Source: Mycobacterium sp.
GTDB taxonomy: Bacteria; Actinomycetota; Actinomycetes; Mycobacteriales; Mycobacteriaceae
Direction of reading: 5' to 3'
NCBI GenBank assembly: GCA_016197405.1
Contig: JACPVR010000024.1
Coordinates: 186,001-250,000 of the forward strand
Length of the DNA stretch: 64,000 nt
The notes under the pieces were generated by a model that had not been told where the DNA came from, ran no database searches, and saw only the letters and a program-made list of their open reading frames with translations. The position numbers and the translations under genes were made by a program. This document shows positions 8,621-17,100 of the stretch, piece by piece; position 1 is the stretch's first letter, and every line of letters begins with the position of its first letter.

Positions 8621-9115
8621 ATGAGCCGAATCGGAGAATTCCCCGACGACGACCTCGCCGGATGGTTTGTGAAATCGCCGGATATCGGCGGTGCCCTAGC
8701 CGGTTTCAGCAACGCGGTCTACAACAAGAACCGGCTGCCGATGCGGGTCCGCGAACTGGCCCGCATCGTCATCGCGCAGAACAACGAATGCACGGTGTGC
8801 GTCAACACCCGCGACGCCGACGGCGAAGCGGCCGGCGTGGACGAGGCGCTCTACGAACACGCCGCCGAATGGCGCACCTGGCCCGGCTACAGCGACCAGG
8901 AGCGCATCGCCGCGGAGTTCGCCCACCGATTCGCCACCGAGCACACCAAACTGCGCGATGACGAGGACTTCTGGGATCGCGCCGGGGCGCTGCTGTCCGA
9001 GGAACTGATCGCCGATCTGGCGCTGTCCTGTGCGCTCTGGGTCGGCATGGGCCGGGTTCTGCGCACCCTCGACATCGGTCAGGCCTGCATGCTCACCATT
9101 CCCGCGCGAGGCTAG
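8621..9115 (+). CDS. Carboxymuconolactone decarboxylase / AhpD-like family protein
   Basis: A 164-residue all-helical protein of the AhpD-like superfamily. It keeps the redox-like C-x-x-C (ECTVCVNTR, about residues 58-66) preceded by the conserved Glu in MRVRELARIVIA, but the His that follows CxxC in AhpD is replaced by Asn, so its chemistry may differ. The family includes peroxidase partners and decarboxylases; a specific activity cannot be given. The KstR-type box 30 bases upstream suggests induction during steroid breakdown. ATG 8621 is preceded by a short leader without a strong ribosome site. Confidence 0.82.
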   Translation: MSRIGEFPDDDLAGWFVKSPDIGGALAGFSNAVYNKNRLPMRVRELARIVIAQNNECTVCVNTRDADGEAAGVDEALYEHAAEWRTWPGYSDQERIAAEFAHRFATEHTKLRDDEDFWDRAGALLSEELIADLALSCALWVGMGRVLRTLDIGQACMLTIPARG

Positions 9116-9147
9116 CTGTCACCTGCTTCAGCGGGCAGGATGACTCC

Positions 9148-10491
9148 ATGGCATCTGCATCCGCGTCCATCGCCCAACTCGAAGCCAACGGGGTGCTCAG
9201 CGTCGTGGGCACCGTGGTCAACCCGGCCGGGCTGACGCATGCCAAGGTGGTCCCGATCCGCCGGACCAAGGTCTTCGCCGATCCCGGCCTGGGCGTCAGT
9301 CCGGTGTGGCATGCGTTCACCATCGACCAGACCGGCATCGCCTTCACCGACGATTTCGGCGTGGTCGGTGACGAGCGGGTCCGGATCGACCTGGCCGCGC
9401 TGCGCGGTATCGGCGACGGATTGGCATGGGCGCCAGGGGAGTTCTTCGACCAGAGCGGCGAGCCGGTTGCGACCTGCAGTCGTGGGACGCTGCGGCGGGT
9501 GGCCGCACGGCTCACCGCCGCAGGCCTGGCAGCCCTGGTCGGCCACGAGATCGAATTCGTCCTCGTCGGCCCGGACGGCTCACGGCTGCCCGCGGCGCTG
9601 TGGGCACAGTACGGACTGGCCGGCGTGCTGGAGCACGAAGGATTCGTGCACGACATCATGTCGGCGGCGCTGGCCGCGGGCGTCGGCATCGAACAGTTCC
9701 ATCCCGAGTACGGCCAGAATCAGTTCGAGATCTCGCTGAGCCCGCTGCCACCGGTGCCCGCCGCCGACCAGCTGATATTGATGCGGGTGATCATCGGCAG
9801 GGTGGCCCGCAAACACGGGATGCGGGTCAGCCTGTCGCCGGTCCCGTTCGCCGGAAGTGTGGGATCGGGCGCGCACCAACATATCTCGCTGCGGCAGGGG
9901 GATACTCCGCTGTTCTCCGGCGGCCCGGGCCCCCACGGGATGACGGCGGCGGGTCAGTCAGCGGTGGCGGGCGTGCTGTCGGGTCTGCCGCAGGCCCAGG
10001 GCATCCTGTCGGGTTCCATCCTGTCGGGCCTGCGGATGCTGCCCGGGCACTGGTCGGGCGCCTACGCGTGCTGGGGCGCCGAGAACCGGGAGGCCGCGGT
10101 TCGGTTCGTGGTCGGCGGCCCGGCCAATCCGTACGGCGCGAACGTCGAGGTGAAAATCGTCGACCCGTCGGCCAATCCGTACTTCGCCACCGCGGCGATC
10201 CTCGGCCTCGCGCTCGACGGTATCGAAACCGGGGCAACGCTGGGACCCGAGACCACCGTCGACCCCGCGCAGCTCTCCGAGGCCGAACGCGCCGCGGCGG
10301 GCACCGTCCTGCTACCCGATCAGCAGGCCGATGTCATTGCCGCCCTGGCGGATTCAACCCGGCTGCGCCGCGTCCTCGGTGACGCGGCCGTCGACGCCAC
10401 GGTCGCCGTGCGCCGGTACGAACAGCAACAGTACGGCGCGTTGTCACCCGAGGAGATCGCCGACAAGTTCCGCCTGGCCTGGAGCCTGTAG
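9148..10491 (+). CDS. glnA3: Glutamine synthetase-like protein GlnA3
   Basis: A 447-residue member of the glutamine synthetase fold, ATP-dependent amine:gamma-glutamate ligase type. The GS beta-grasp N-terminal part is at about 10-110, and the catalytic domain shows the metal/substrate segment GHEIEFVL, the GQNQFEISLSP stretch, the ATP/glutamate motif GSGAHQHISL, and NPYGANVEVKIVDPSANPYF. Length and position match M. tuberculosis Rv1878 (450 residues). In actinomycetes GlnA3 proteins are linked to polyamine gamma-glutamylation rather than ammonia assimilation; that activity is inferred here. Confidence 0.9.
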   Translation: MASASASIAQLEANGVLSVVGTVVNPAGLTHAKVVPIRRTKVFADPGLGVSPVWHAFTIDQTGIAFTDDFGVVGDERVRIDLAALRGIGDGLAWAPGEFFDQSGEPVATCSRGTLRRVAARLTAAGLAALVGHEIEFVLVGPDGSRLPAALWAQYGLAGVLEHEGFVHDIMSAALAAGVGIEQFHPEYGQNQFEISLSPLPPVPAADQLILMRVIIGRVARKHGMRVSLSPVPFAGSVGSGAHQHISLRQGDTPLFSGGPGPHGMTAAGQSAVAGVLSGLPQAQGILSGSILSGLRMLPGHWSGAYACWGAENREAAVRFVVGGPANPYGANVEVKIVDPSANPYFATAAILGLALDGIETGATLGPETTVDPAQLSEAERAAAGTVLLPDQQADVIAALADSTRLRRVLGDAAVDATVAVRRYEQQQYGALSPEEIADKFRLAWSL

Positions 10492-10497
10492 GCGCTG

Positions 10498-12261
10498 TCA
10501 GCGGACGCCACGCAGCAGTCGTCCGGGCCGGGCGCCGGTGTCCACCCCGTGCCTGCGCGTGACGGTGCCGCTGACGACCGTGGCGTCGTAGCCGCTGGCA
10601 CCCTGGATCAACCGACGTCCGCCGGCAGGCAGGTCATAGACCATCCTCGGCACACCGAGGCGCAGTGCCTCCATATCGATGACGTTGATATCGGCCTTCT
10701 TGCCGACCTGGATGACGCCGCGGTCCGACAGACCGAAAAGTGTTGCGGTATCGAGCGTCTGCTTGCGCACCACGTACTCCAGCGAGAACTTCGGGCCGCG
10801 GTGCCGGTCTCGGGCCCAATGTGTCAGCAGGAATGTCGGGTAGGAGGCGTCGCAGATCAAGCCGCAGTGCGCGCCGCCGTCGGACAGTCCGGACACCGCA
10901 GCCGGGCTCTGCATCATCTCGTAGATGGCACTGTGGTCGCCCTCGGCATAGTTGAAGAACGGCAGCATCAGCATGGCGGTGGCATCGGCTTCGGTCATCA
11001 GGTCATACATCGTCTCCAGCGGCGACTGACCCCGAGCCGCCGCGATGGCCGCCACCGTCATATCGGGGGTCGGCTCGTAATCGGGCGGATCGCCGATGGC
11101 ATAGATGCGGTCGGTGCTGTACTGCGCAAGCGCGAACAGGCCGTCGAGCAGCGCACCCGGCATGGGCGGCAGGTCCTCCTCGGCGAGGATCGCGGCCTTG
11201 ACCGCGGGATCGGCCAGCCGCGTGGCCAGTTCGGCGCGACTGCATTCGGCAGACAGCGCCCGGAACGTCGGCCGGTGCGTGAAGGCGTGATAACCCGGGA
11301 AGCCCAACAGCATGCCGAACGGACGCGCGGCGAACTGCGCATAGAGCTCGATTCCGTTCTCGTGCGCCTTCTCGGCACGTTCCAGCTGCTGGCGCCACAG
11401 GTCGGGGGCGTGGGAGGCCTGGATCAACGTGAACGAGACCGGTCGGGCGATCTCGTCGGAAAGCTTGGCCATCCATTCCATCTCGCGCATGCACGCCTCG
11501 GCGGGGCTTTCGCCCGCGGTGCCCTGCGGTGCCACCTCGAAGACGGCCTGGCCGCCGGCGGCCATCGCCCGGCCCAGGCCGAACAGCTCGGCCTCGGCGG
11601 CGTAGGTCCCCGGCACCGCCTGTCCGTCGACGGCGCGGTGGGCTTCGGTCCGCGAGGTGGAGAAGCCCAGCGCGCCGGCCTCGATGCCTTCCTGCACGAT
11701 GCGGGCCATCGCGGCGATATCGTCGGCGGTGGCCTCCTCGTTGTTGGCTCCGCGGGCTCCCATGGCGTAGCCGCGGACCGCGCCGTGCGCGATCTGTGTT
11801 CCGTAATCGACTGCCAGAGTGCGCTTCTCGATGGCGTCGAGATATTGCGGGAAGCTTTCCCACTGCCAGGTGATGCCCTCGGCCAGCGCACTGCCGGGGA
11901 TGTCTTCGACACCTTCCATCAGCTCGATGAGCCACTGCTCGCGGCCCGGGCGTACGGGGGCGAAACCCACGCCGCAGTTGCCGCTGACCACCGTCGTGAC
12001 ACCGTGCATGCTCGACGGTTCCAGGGTCTCGTCCCAGCTGACCTGGCCGTCGTAGTGCGTGTGGACGTCGACGAAACCGGGGGCGACGATGCGATCGGTG
12101 GCGTCGATGTTCTGCGCAGCCTGCACCTCGATACCTGCGCCGTTGCCGTCGCGGCGGCGGATCTCGGCGATCCGGCCGTCCTTGATGCCGATATCGGCGC
12201 GGTAGCGCTGCGCCCCGGTGCCGTCGACGACGGTGCCGCCGGTGATTGTCAGATCGAACAT
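10498..12261 (-). CDS. Amidohydrolase, N-acyl-D-amino-acid deacylase type (paralogue 1)
   Basis: A 587-residue metal-dependent hydrolase of the amidohydrolase superfamily. It has the N-terminal and C-terminal beta-sandwich pieces (DLTITGGTVVDGTGA; KADINVID) around a TIM barrel, and the HxH metal motif in FVDVHTHYDGQVSWD. It resembles D-aminoacylase-like proteins, which cleave amides or cyclic ureides; the true substrate is unknown. ATG 12261 has an AGGAG ribosome site. It is the last gene of a three-gene minus-strand unit and is a diverged paralogue of the first gene, suggesting two steps on related substrates. Confidence 0.88.
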   Translation of the reverse strand: MFDLTITGGTVVDGTGAQRYRADIGIKDGRIAEIRRRDGNGAGIEVQAAQNIDATDRIVAPGFVDVHTHYDGQVSWDETLEPSSMHGVTTVVSGNCGVGFAPVRPGREQWLIELMEGVEDIPGSALAEGITWQWESFPQYLDAIEKRTLAVDYGTQIAHGAVRGYAMGARGANNEEATADDIAAMARIVQEGIEAGALGFSTSRTEAHRAVDGQAVPGTYAAEAELFGLGRAMAAGGQAVFEVAPQGTAGESPAEACMREMEWMAKLSDEIARPVSFTLIQASHAPDLWRQQLERAEKAHENGIELYAQFAARPFGMLLGFPGYHAFTHRPTFRALSAECSRAELATRLADPAVKAAILAEEDLPPMPGALLDGLFALAQYSTDRIYAIGDPPDYEPTPDMTVAAIAAARGQSPLETMYDLMTEADATAMLMLPFFNYAEGDHSAIYEMMQSPAAVSGLSDGGAHCGLICDASYPTFLLTHWARDRHRGPKFSLEYVVRKQTLDTATLFGLSDRGVIQVGKKADINVIDMEALRLGVPRMVYDLPAGGRRLIQGASGYDATVVSGTVTRRHGVDTGARPGRLLRGVR

Positions 12262-12271
12262 GGCAGCACTC

Positions 12272-12742
12272 CTAGACCAATCCGGTGGCGTCGAAAACCC
12301 AGGACATATCGGCGTCTGCGAAGTCGGCCAGCCAGGAGGGCGGCGCGAAATTCGCCAGCGCGCCCATATCCCAGTAGTCCTTCCACAAGGTGATGAGTCC
12401 GTCCTGCATACGGTGCACGGAGACGAACTGCAGGACAGCGGATTCGCCGGTGGCCCAGTGCCATTCCTCGTGATGCTCGTACATCACGGCGTCGCCGTCG
12501 GCGACCAGCAGGCCGGTGAAGTTCTCATAGGAGGCCAGCGGCTCGATACCGATCTTGAGTCGCTTGACGATGTCCTCGGGACCACGGGCGGCCGCCGCGG
12601 GACCCACCGGCATGTCGAGATAGATGCAGTCCTGGCTCAGATGACGCTTGACGCCCTCCCAGTCCCGCCGGGACAACGCGGCCCACATCTGCAGCACGGT
12701 GTCGCGCATCGTCAGCGCGGCCGAGTCCTGGTCAACCGACAT
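12272..12742 (-). CDS. Limonene-epoxide-hydrolase-like / NTF2-fold protein
   Basis: A 156-residue protein of the SnoaL / LEH type (NTF2-like cone fold). The central stretch DWEGVKRHLSQDCIYLDMP and the later GDAVMYEHHEEWHW and WKDYWDM segments are typical of limonene-1,2-epoxide hydrolase relatives, which also act on steroid epoxides in mycobacteria (EphG). It starts 11 bases inside the upstream amidohydrolase and ends 11 bases before the next, so it is part of the same operon. Activity on an epoxide or on a ketosteroid-like ring is inferred, not shown. Confidence 0.8.
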   Translation of the reverse strand: MSVDQDSAALTMRDTVLQMWAALSRRDWEGVKRHLSQDCIYLDMPVGPAAAARGPEDIVKRLKIGIEPLASYENFTGLLVADGDAVMYEHHEEWHWATGESAVLQFVSVHRMQDGLITLWKDYWDMGALANFAPPSWLADFADADMSWVFDATGLV

Positions 12743-14519
12743 CGGCGAGTTCGCCTTTCACTGCGGGTGCGGGGGTGCGCCGGCCGGTGCGCAGGAAACT
12801 GCCGGTGCGCCGGCTGCCGACCAGATCGGTGGGCGCACCGTCACGGAATACCGTCCGCCCGCCGACGAGGACCGCGGTGACGGTGTCGTCGTTGCGGTTG
12901 ACCATCCGTGCCATGCCGCCGTACTGCTCGACGGTGTCCTCGGCGTAGGCGGTCAACGAGTCGTCGAGTTTCTCCGGATCGATCACCACCACATCGGCGC
13001 GGTCGCCGATGCGCAGGTGCCCGGCATCGATCTGATACCAGTCGGCCAGCTCACCGGTCATCCGGTGTATGGCGCGCTCGACGCTGAGGAAAGGCCGGCC
13101 GGCGCGCTCGGCATCGCGGACATGGCGCAGCAGCCGCAGGCCGCTGTTGTAGAACGCCATATTGCGCAGGTGCGCACCGGCATCGGAGAAGCCCATCTGG
13201 ATACCGGGTTCGGCAGCCATCTTCTTCAGGATCTCGGGGCGGTGGTTGGAGATGGTGGTGCGCCAGCGCAAGGCCGTCCCGTGCTCGAGGACCAGATCGA
13301 GGAAGGCATCGACGGGATGCAACCCGCCGCGGTCGAGACCGACCTGCCCGAAGGATTTACCGATCACGGTGGCGTCGGGGCAGCCGACGATCTCGGCGTC
13401 GAAGAAGTCGCGGTGCCAGACCCGGACACCGAACTTGTTCTCGTAGTCCTTGCGGAACCGCCTGCGATACTCCTCGTCGCGCAGCAACTCGTTGCGCTCC
13501 ATCTCGTCACGCAGGTGCAGCGCTTCGGCACCGGTACCGAACTCCTCGAAGACCACCAGGTCGATACCGTCGGCATACACCTCGAACGGCACCGGCAGGT
13601 GCTGCCAGCGGAAGTCACCGCCCGCTGCCCGCACCGCACGTGCCGAGGGCCCCATGATGGCGATGGCGTACGGGTTGGCCTTGACATCGGCCGCCGAGAG
13701 CAGGCTGGTCTTGAGCTTGCGCCGGAAGATCCCCGCCGACTGCGCCAGCTGCGAGAGCAGGTTGAATGGGTTCTGGATATCCGGGCCGGACTGCAGGATT
13801 CGGCCGCTGCGGCGCAGCAGTGACTTGAGCCGGCGCAGCTCGCGCGGTTTGGCGTAGGTCGACGGCAATGTGCGCGACCGGCAGGTGTCACCGTCGATCT
13901 TGTCGAAAAGCAGTTGCTGAGAAGACATTCCGACGAAACCGGCGTCGATCGCCTCGGTGAGCATGCGTTCCATCTCGGCCTGCTCGGCCCGGCTCGGGCG
14001 CTCGCCCTTCCGGGTGGCACGGTCCAGACCCATGGTCGCGGTGCGCATGTCGGAATGACCGATGAACGCCGCCACATTGGGTCCCAGTGGCAGCGCCTCC
14101 AGGGCATCGATGTACTGCTCGCAGGTCGACCAGGTCTTGTTGTCGTCGATCGCGGCGATCACGTGCTCGCGGGGGATGGCCTCGACACGGCCGAACAGGT
14201 CGCCGGCCTCGACACCGTCGACGTGGATGGTCGACAGCGAGCACGATCCGAGCAGCACCGTGGTCACGCCGTGGCGCGTCGATTCCAGCAGCGCCGGCCC
14301 GCCCAGGATCTCCACGTCGTAGTGCGTGTGGATGTCGACCATGCCCGGCAGCACCCATTTGCCGTCCGCGTCGATGACCTGCGGGCAGTCGGTCGCGTCC
14401 AGCTCATCGGCGGTGATGGTGGTGATCCGGCCGCCGCGGATACCGATGTTGCGGATCGCGGACGGTGCGCCGGTGCCGTCGAACCACCGGCCGCCGGAGA
14501 TGATCGTGTCGTAGGTCAC
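12732..14519 (-). CDS. Amidohydrolase, N-acyl-D-amino-acid deacylase type (paralogue 2)
   Basis: A 595-residue amidohydrolase-superfamily protein beginning at a GTG. It shows the VDIHTHYDVEIL metal motif, the barrel, and the C-terminal RADVVVIDPEKLDDSL segment. It is the promoter-proximal gene of the three-gene unit; a perfect KstR-type box ends 10 bases upstream of the GTG, leaving almost no leader, so the operator probably overlaps the promoter start. Together with its paralogue it may act on an amide- or lactam-like product linked to steroid or lipid catabolism. The substrate is unknown. Confidence 0.88.
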   Translation of the reverse strand: MTYDTIISGGRWFDGTGAPSAIRNIGIRGGRITTITADELDATDCPQVIDADGKWVLPGMVDIHTHYDVEILGGPALLESTRHGVTTVLLGSCSLSTIHVDGVEAGDLFGRVEAIPREHVIAAIDDNKTWSTCEQYIDALEALPLGPNVAAFIGHSDMRTATMGLDRATRKGERPSRAEQAEMERMLTEAIDAGFVGMSSQQLLFDKIDGDTCRSRTLPSTYAKPRELRRLKSLLRRSGRILQSGPDIQNPFNLLSQLAQSAGIFRRKLKTSLLSAADVKANPYAIAIMGPSARAVRAAGGDFRWQHLPVPFEVYADGIDLVVFEEFGTGAEALHLRDEMERNELLRDEEYRRRFRKDYENKFGVRVWHRDFFDAEIVGCPDATVIGKSFGQVGLDRGGLHPVDAFLDLVLEHGTALRWRTTISNHRPEILKKMAAEPGIQMGFSDAGAHLRNMAFYNSGLRLLRHVRDAERAGRPFLSVERAIHRMTGELADWYQIDAGHLRIGDRADVVVIDPEKLDDSLTAYAEDTVEQYGGMARMVNRNDDTVTAVLVGGRTVFRDGAPTDLVGSRRTGSFLRTGRRTPAPAVKGELADVG

Positions 14520-14528
14520 AACCGCTAA

Positions 14529-14542
14529 TAGAACCTGTTCTA
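14529..14542. promoter_or_regulatory. KstR-type operator between divergent genes
   Basis: TAGAACCTGTTCTA matches all fixed positions of TNNAACNNGTTNNA and is nearly fully palindromic. It lies 10 bases from the amidohydrolase GTG on the minus strand and 80 bases from the dienelactone hydrolase GTG on the plus strand, so it could control both. Confidence 0.7.
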
Positions 14543-14622
14543 ACGATGGGAGTCAACGATTCGGTGAACAGATTCCAAGATTTGTACAGTGGCTGTTTTT
14601 CCGCGCGGGCATACTCGATGAA

Positions 14623-15525
14623 GTGACTCCGCTACAGCGCTACATCGCCGAAGAGATCGCCACCGATCACGTCGACGGTCTGCTGACCCGGCGTGAGGCA
14701 ATGCGCCGGCTCGGACTGCTCGGGCTGTCGGCGGCCGCCGCGACATCGTTGATCGCCGCGTGCGCCAAGGACACCACCCCGTCCCCGCCGTCTTCGTCAA
14801 CCGCGACCACCACCGGAGCCCCGCCGCCAGGGATGGCGGCCGCGTTGCCCACCGCACCCATCACCTGGGCCGGACCGCGAGGCGAATTACAGGGTGCCTG
14901 GGCCCAAGCCGGCACGGCGCGCGGCGCGGTCTTGGTGATCCACGAGAACAAGGGCCTCAACGACTGGGTCCGCTCGGTCGCGGGACGTCTTGCGGGGGCC
15001 GGGTATTCCGCACTGGCGATCGACCTGCTCTCCGAGGAGGGCGGTACCGCGACCTTCACCGATCCCGCGCAGGCAACCGCGGCCCTGGGCAACATCGCAC
15101 CACAACGTTTCGTCGCCGACCTGCGCTCGGGCCTCGACGAACTGGCCCGCCGGGAACCCGGGCACAAGCTGGCGGTGATCGGTTTCTGCTTCGGCGGCGG
15201 ATTGACCTGGCGGCTGCTTGCGGCCGGTGAACCGCGACTGGCCGCGGCGGCCCCGTTCTACGGTCCGCTACCCGACAACCCGAACTTCTCGGGTGCCAAA
15301 GATGTTGCGGTACTGGGCTTCTACGGCGCACTCGACACCAGGGTCACCGACTCGGAGCCCGCCGCCAAAGCAGCGCTGGAGCAGGCCGGTGTGGTACACG
15401 ATCTGGTCGTGGAACCAGATGCCGACCACGCCTTCTTCAACGACACCGGTCAGCGCTACAACGCCGTCGCCGCCGACGACGCCTGGACCCGGCTGCAGGA
15501 CTGGTTCGGCAGATATCTGAGTTAG
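14623..15525 (+). CDS. Exported dienelactone hydrolase-family lipoprotein
   Basis: A 300-residue alpha/beta hydrolase of the dienelactone hydrolase type. The N-terminus carries twin arginines (TRREAMRRLG), a hydrophobic stretch, and a lipobox LIAAC with Cys47, so it is probably exported (possibly by Tat) and lipid-anchored. A Ser/Thr/Pro-rich linker precedes the enzyme domain. The catalytic triad can be read as Cys189 in GFCFGG, Asp238 in GALDTR and His269 in DADHAFF. It would hydrolyse esters or lactones outside the membrane. It is divergent to the amidohydrolase operon across a KstR-type box. The start is a GTG. Confidence 0.88.
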   Translation: MTPLQRYIAEEIATDHVDGLLTRREAMRRLGLLGLSAAAATSLIAACAKDTTPSPPSSSTATTTGAPPPGMAAALPTAPITWAGPRGELQGAWAQAGTARGAVLVIHENKGLNDWVRSVAGRLAGAGYSALAIDLLSEEGGTATFTDPAQATAALGNIAPQRFVADLRSGLDELARREPGHKLAVIGFCFGGGLTWRLLAAGEPRLAAAAPFYGPLPDNPNFSGAKDVAVLGFYGALDTRVTDSEPAAKAALEQAGVVHDLVVEPDADHAFFNDTGQRYNAVAADDAWTRLQDWFGRYLS

Positions 15526-15548
15526 CCCGACGCAGCGAGAAATGTTAT

Positions 15549-15568
15549 GCACCGGGACAACCCGGTGC
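15549..15568 (+). terminator. Hairpin after the dienelactone hydrolase gene
   Basis: A perfect 8-bp stem (GCACCGGG/CCCGGTGC) with an ACAA tetraloop lies 24 bases after the stop. There is no clear U-tract. It is a likely intrinsic-type terminator or processing hairpin. Confidence 0.55.
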
Positions 15569-15631
15569 CGTTGGCGTATGCTTCCCAGCCAATACTCACC
15601 TCGAGCGGATCGGTTGGCGGGAGAGCCTTAC

Positions 15632-15889
15632 ATGACGAGAACGACGATGCTGTTGCTGGCTGCAGGCTTGACCGTGGGATCGATCGCGATAGCTCCGATC
15701 GCAGGTGCCGAGATCTGCACCGGCCCGGCCGGCGCGCGCTACACCGAGGGCCAGTGCGCCGATATCCCGGAGGACCAGACGGCAGGCACCGCCATCGAGT
15801 CGTCGCCGCTGCCCTACACCTTCGGCGAGGTTCCGTGCTTCACCCAGGAAGGCATCGCCTACTACACGCCGCCCGGACAGCCCTGCTAG
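15632..15889 (+). CDS. Small secreted protein, unknown function
   Basis: An 85-residue protein with a Sec signal peptide (residues 1 to about 26, ending AGA) and a mature part of about 60 residues containing four cysteines, enough for two disulfides. ATG 15632 was chosen because GGGAGAG precedes it and the signal peptide begins there; the upstream in-frame extension looks non-coding. Small cysteine-containing exported proteins of this kind recur in mycobacteria. Function not recognised. Confidence 0.75.
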   Translation: MTRTTMLLLAAGLTVGSIAIAPIAGAEICTGPAGARYTEGQCADIPEDQTAGTAIESSPLPYTFGEVPCFTQEGIAYYTPPGQPC

Positions 15890-16696
15890 CTAGTCCGCAT
15901 CGCGTGCCGCTGCGACCTTGTGCGGAACCTGCATGAGCCGCAGCACCGTGACCAGGCCCAAGCCGCCGACCATGTTGCCGGCGATCGCGAACAGCGCCAT
16001 CTGCAGCCAGTCGGCGTAACCGAACGGCGCCCCGACGATCAATGCGCAGAACGCGAAGATCGAGGCCACCACGGCGTGGTTGACATGCCCGACCGACAGC
16101 GTGAATCCGACGATCACCGCGGGCACCAGACGCACGCCGTCGGATTCGGTGGAATGCTGCAGATGGGTCATCAGCGTCACCAGCATGCCGCCGACGATGG
16201 CCAATCCGAATGCCTGCCAAGTCAATCCGAGGCCGATGTAATTGTCGGCAACCGTGACCGCCGCCGCGCGCAGATCGGGGAACGACAGCATCAACAGTGC
16301 CGCGAGCACCCAGCCGGCGAACAGATTGGTCAGCAGCGTCGTCGTCCACAAGCGCAGTAGGGCAACCGGAGTCGCCTCCTTGGCGACCACCGTGGCGACC
16401 GGAACCAGGAAGTTCTCCGTGAAAAGCTCGCTGCGGCCCAGCGTCAACGCGATGAAGCCGAAGCTGAAGGCCAGGGCGGCGAGCAGCGGGTTGCCGGTGA
16501 GATGCTCGACGAGCAGCAGCGCCAGCACACCCACACCGATGTCGAGGCCGCCGAGCAGACCGGTCGCGATCAGCTGTAACCAGGACCGGCCGAGGCGCTG
16601 CCTGCCCTCGTCGACCGTGCGGTCGAAGGTGTCCTCCTCGTCGCGCGGTGCGACCTCGGGTTCGACACCGTCGGCGTCGCCGTCGGGTTTGGTCAC
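15890..16696 (-). CDS. Formate/nitrite transporter (FNT) family channel
   Basis: A 268-residue membrane protein with six predicted helices at about residues 42-250, preceded by an acidic cytoplasmic tail. Segments such as GRSELFTENFLVPVATV and the later TLMTHLQHSTES region fit the FNT family of pentameric channels for formate, nitrite or other small weak acids. It starts with a GTG that overlaps the stop of the upstream Ddn-like gene (GTGA), so they are cotranslated. The transported ion cannot be told from sequence. Confidence 0.9.
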   Translation of the reverse strand: MTKPDGDADGVEPEVAPRDEEDTFDRTVDEGRQRLGRSWLQLIATGLLGGLDIGVGVLALLLVEHLTGNPLLAALAFSFGFIALTLGRSELFTENFLVPVATVVAKEATPVALLRLWTTTLLTNLFAGWVLAALLMLSFPDLRAAAVTVADNYIGLGLTWQAFGLAIVGGMLVTLMTHLQHSTESDGVRLVPAVIVGFTLSVGHVNHAVVASIFAFCALIVGAPFGYADWLQMALFAIAGNMVGGLGLVTVLRLMQVPHKVAAARDAD

Positions 16697-17049
16697 GGCG
16701 CGGCGTCCAGCGCGATGACCACCTCTACTCGGCCCCGGTCATCCTGGGTGGCCACCGCATGCCCGGCGCGGACCGCACCGTCGAGCTCGATGGTCAGCGG
16801 GGCGCCGGCGCCGAGGAAGTTTCGCCACCAGCTCTTCTGGTCGGGCATGCCCACCCGGATCCTCACGGTGTCTCCGCTACGGCGATAACCCACCGGCAGG
16901 GTGAACGTGCGGCCCGACTTGCGGCCGGTGTAGCTGATCGAGGTGATGTAGCCGCTGACCACGGGCCCCACGATCGGGACATCGGTCAGCGCCACCACAC
17001 CCGCATTGACCAGTTCGATCAACTTGCGCACCGGACCACCGAACGCCAT
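16693..17049 (-). CDS. F420-dependent nitroreductase-like (Ddn/DUF385) family protein
   Basis: A 118-residue split beta-barrel protein of the deazaflavin-dependent nitroreductase family. The features ITSISYTGRKSGRTFTLPVGY and WWRNFLGAGAPLTIELDG are typical; these proteins bind F420 in many mycobacterial members. The ATG at 17049 is preferred over an upstream in-frame codon because GAGGAGG precedes it by 7 bases. Cotranslated with the FNT channel and divergent from tesB. Substrate unknown. Confidence 0.85.
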   Translation of the reverse strand: MAFGGPVRKLIELVNAGVVALTDVPIVGPVVSGYITSISYTGRKSGRTFTLPVGYRRSGDTVRIRVGMPDQKSWWRNFLGAGAPLTIELDGAVRAGHAVATQDDRGRVEVVIALDAAP

Positions 17050-17100
17050 CGCAGACCTCCTCGGCACCGACCGTACCCGGTTCGGGCAAGATGCCTGCTG

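Noticed and set aside
10549..12393. 614-codon plus-strand frame opposite the amidohydrolase
   Set aside because: The minus-strand product has HTHYD metal motifs and family architecture; the plus frame has no recognisable protein.
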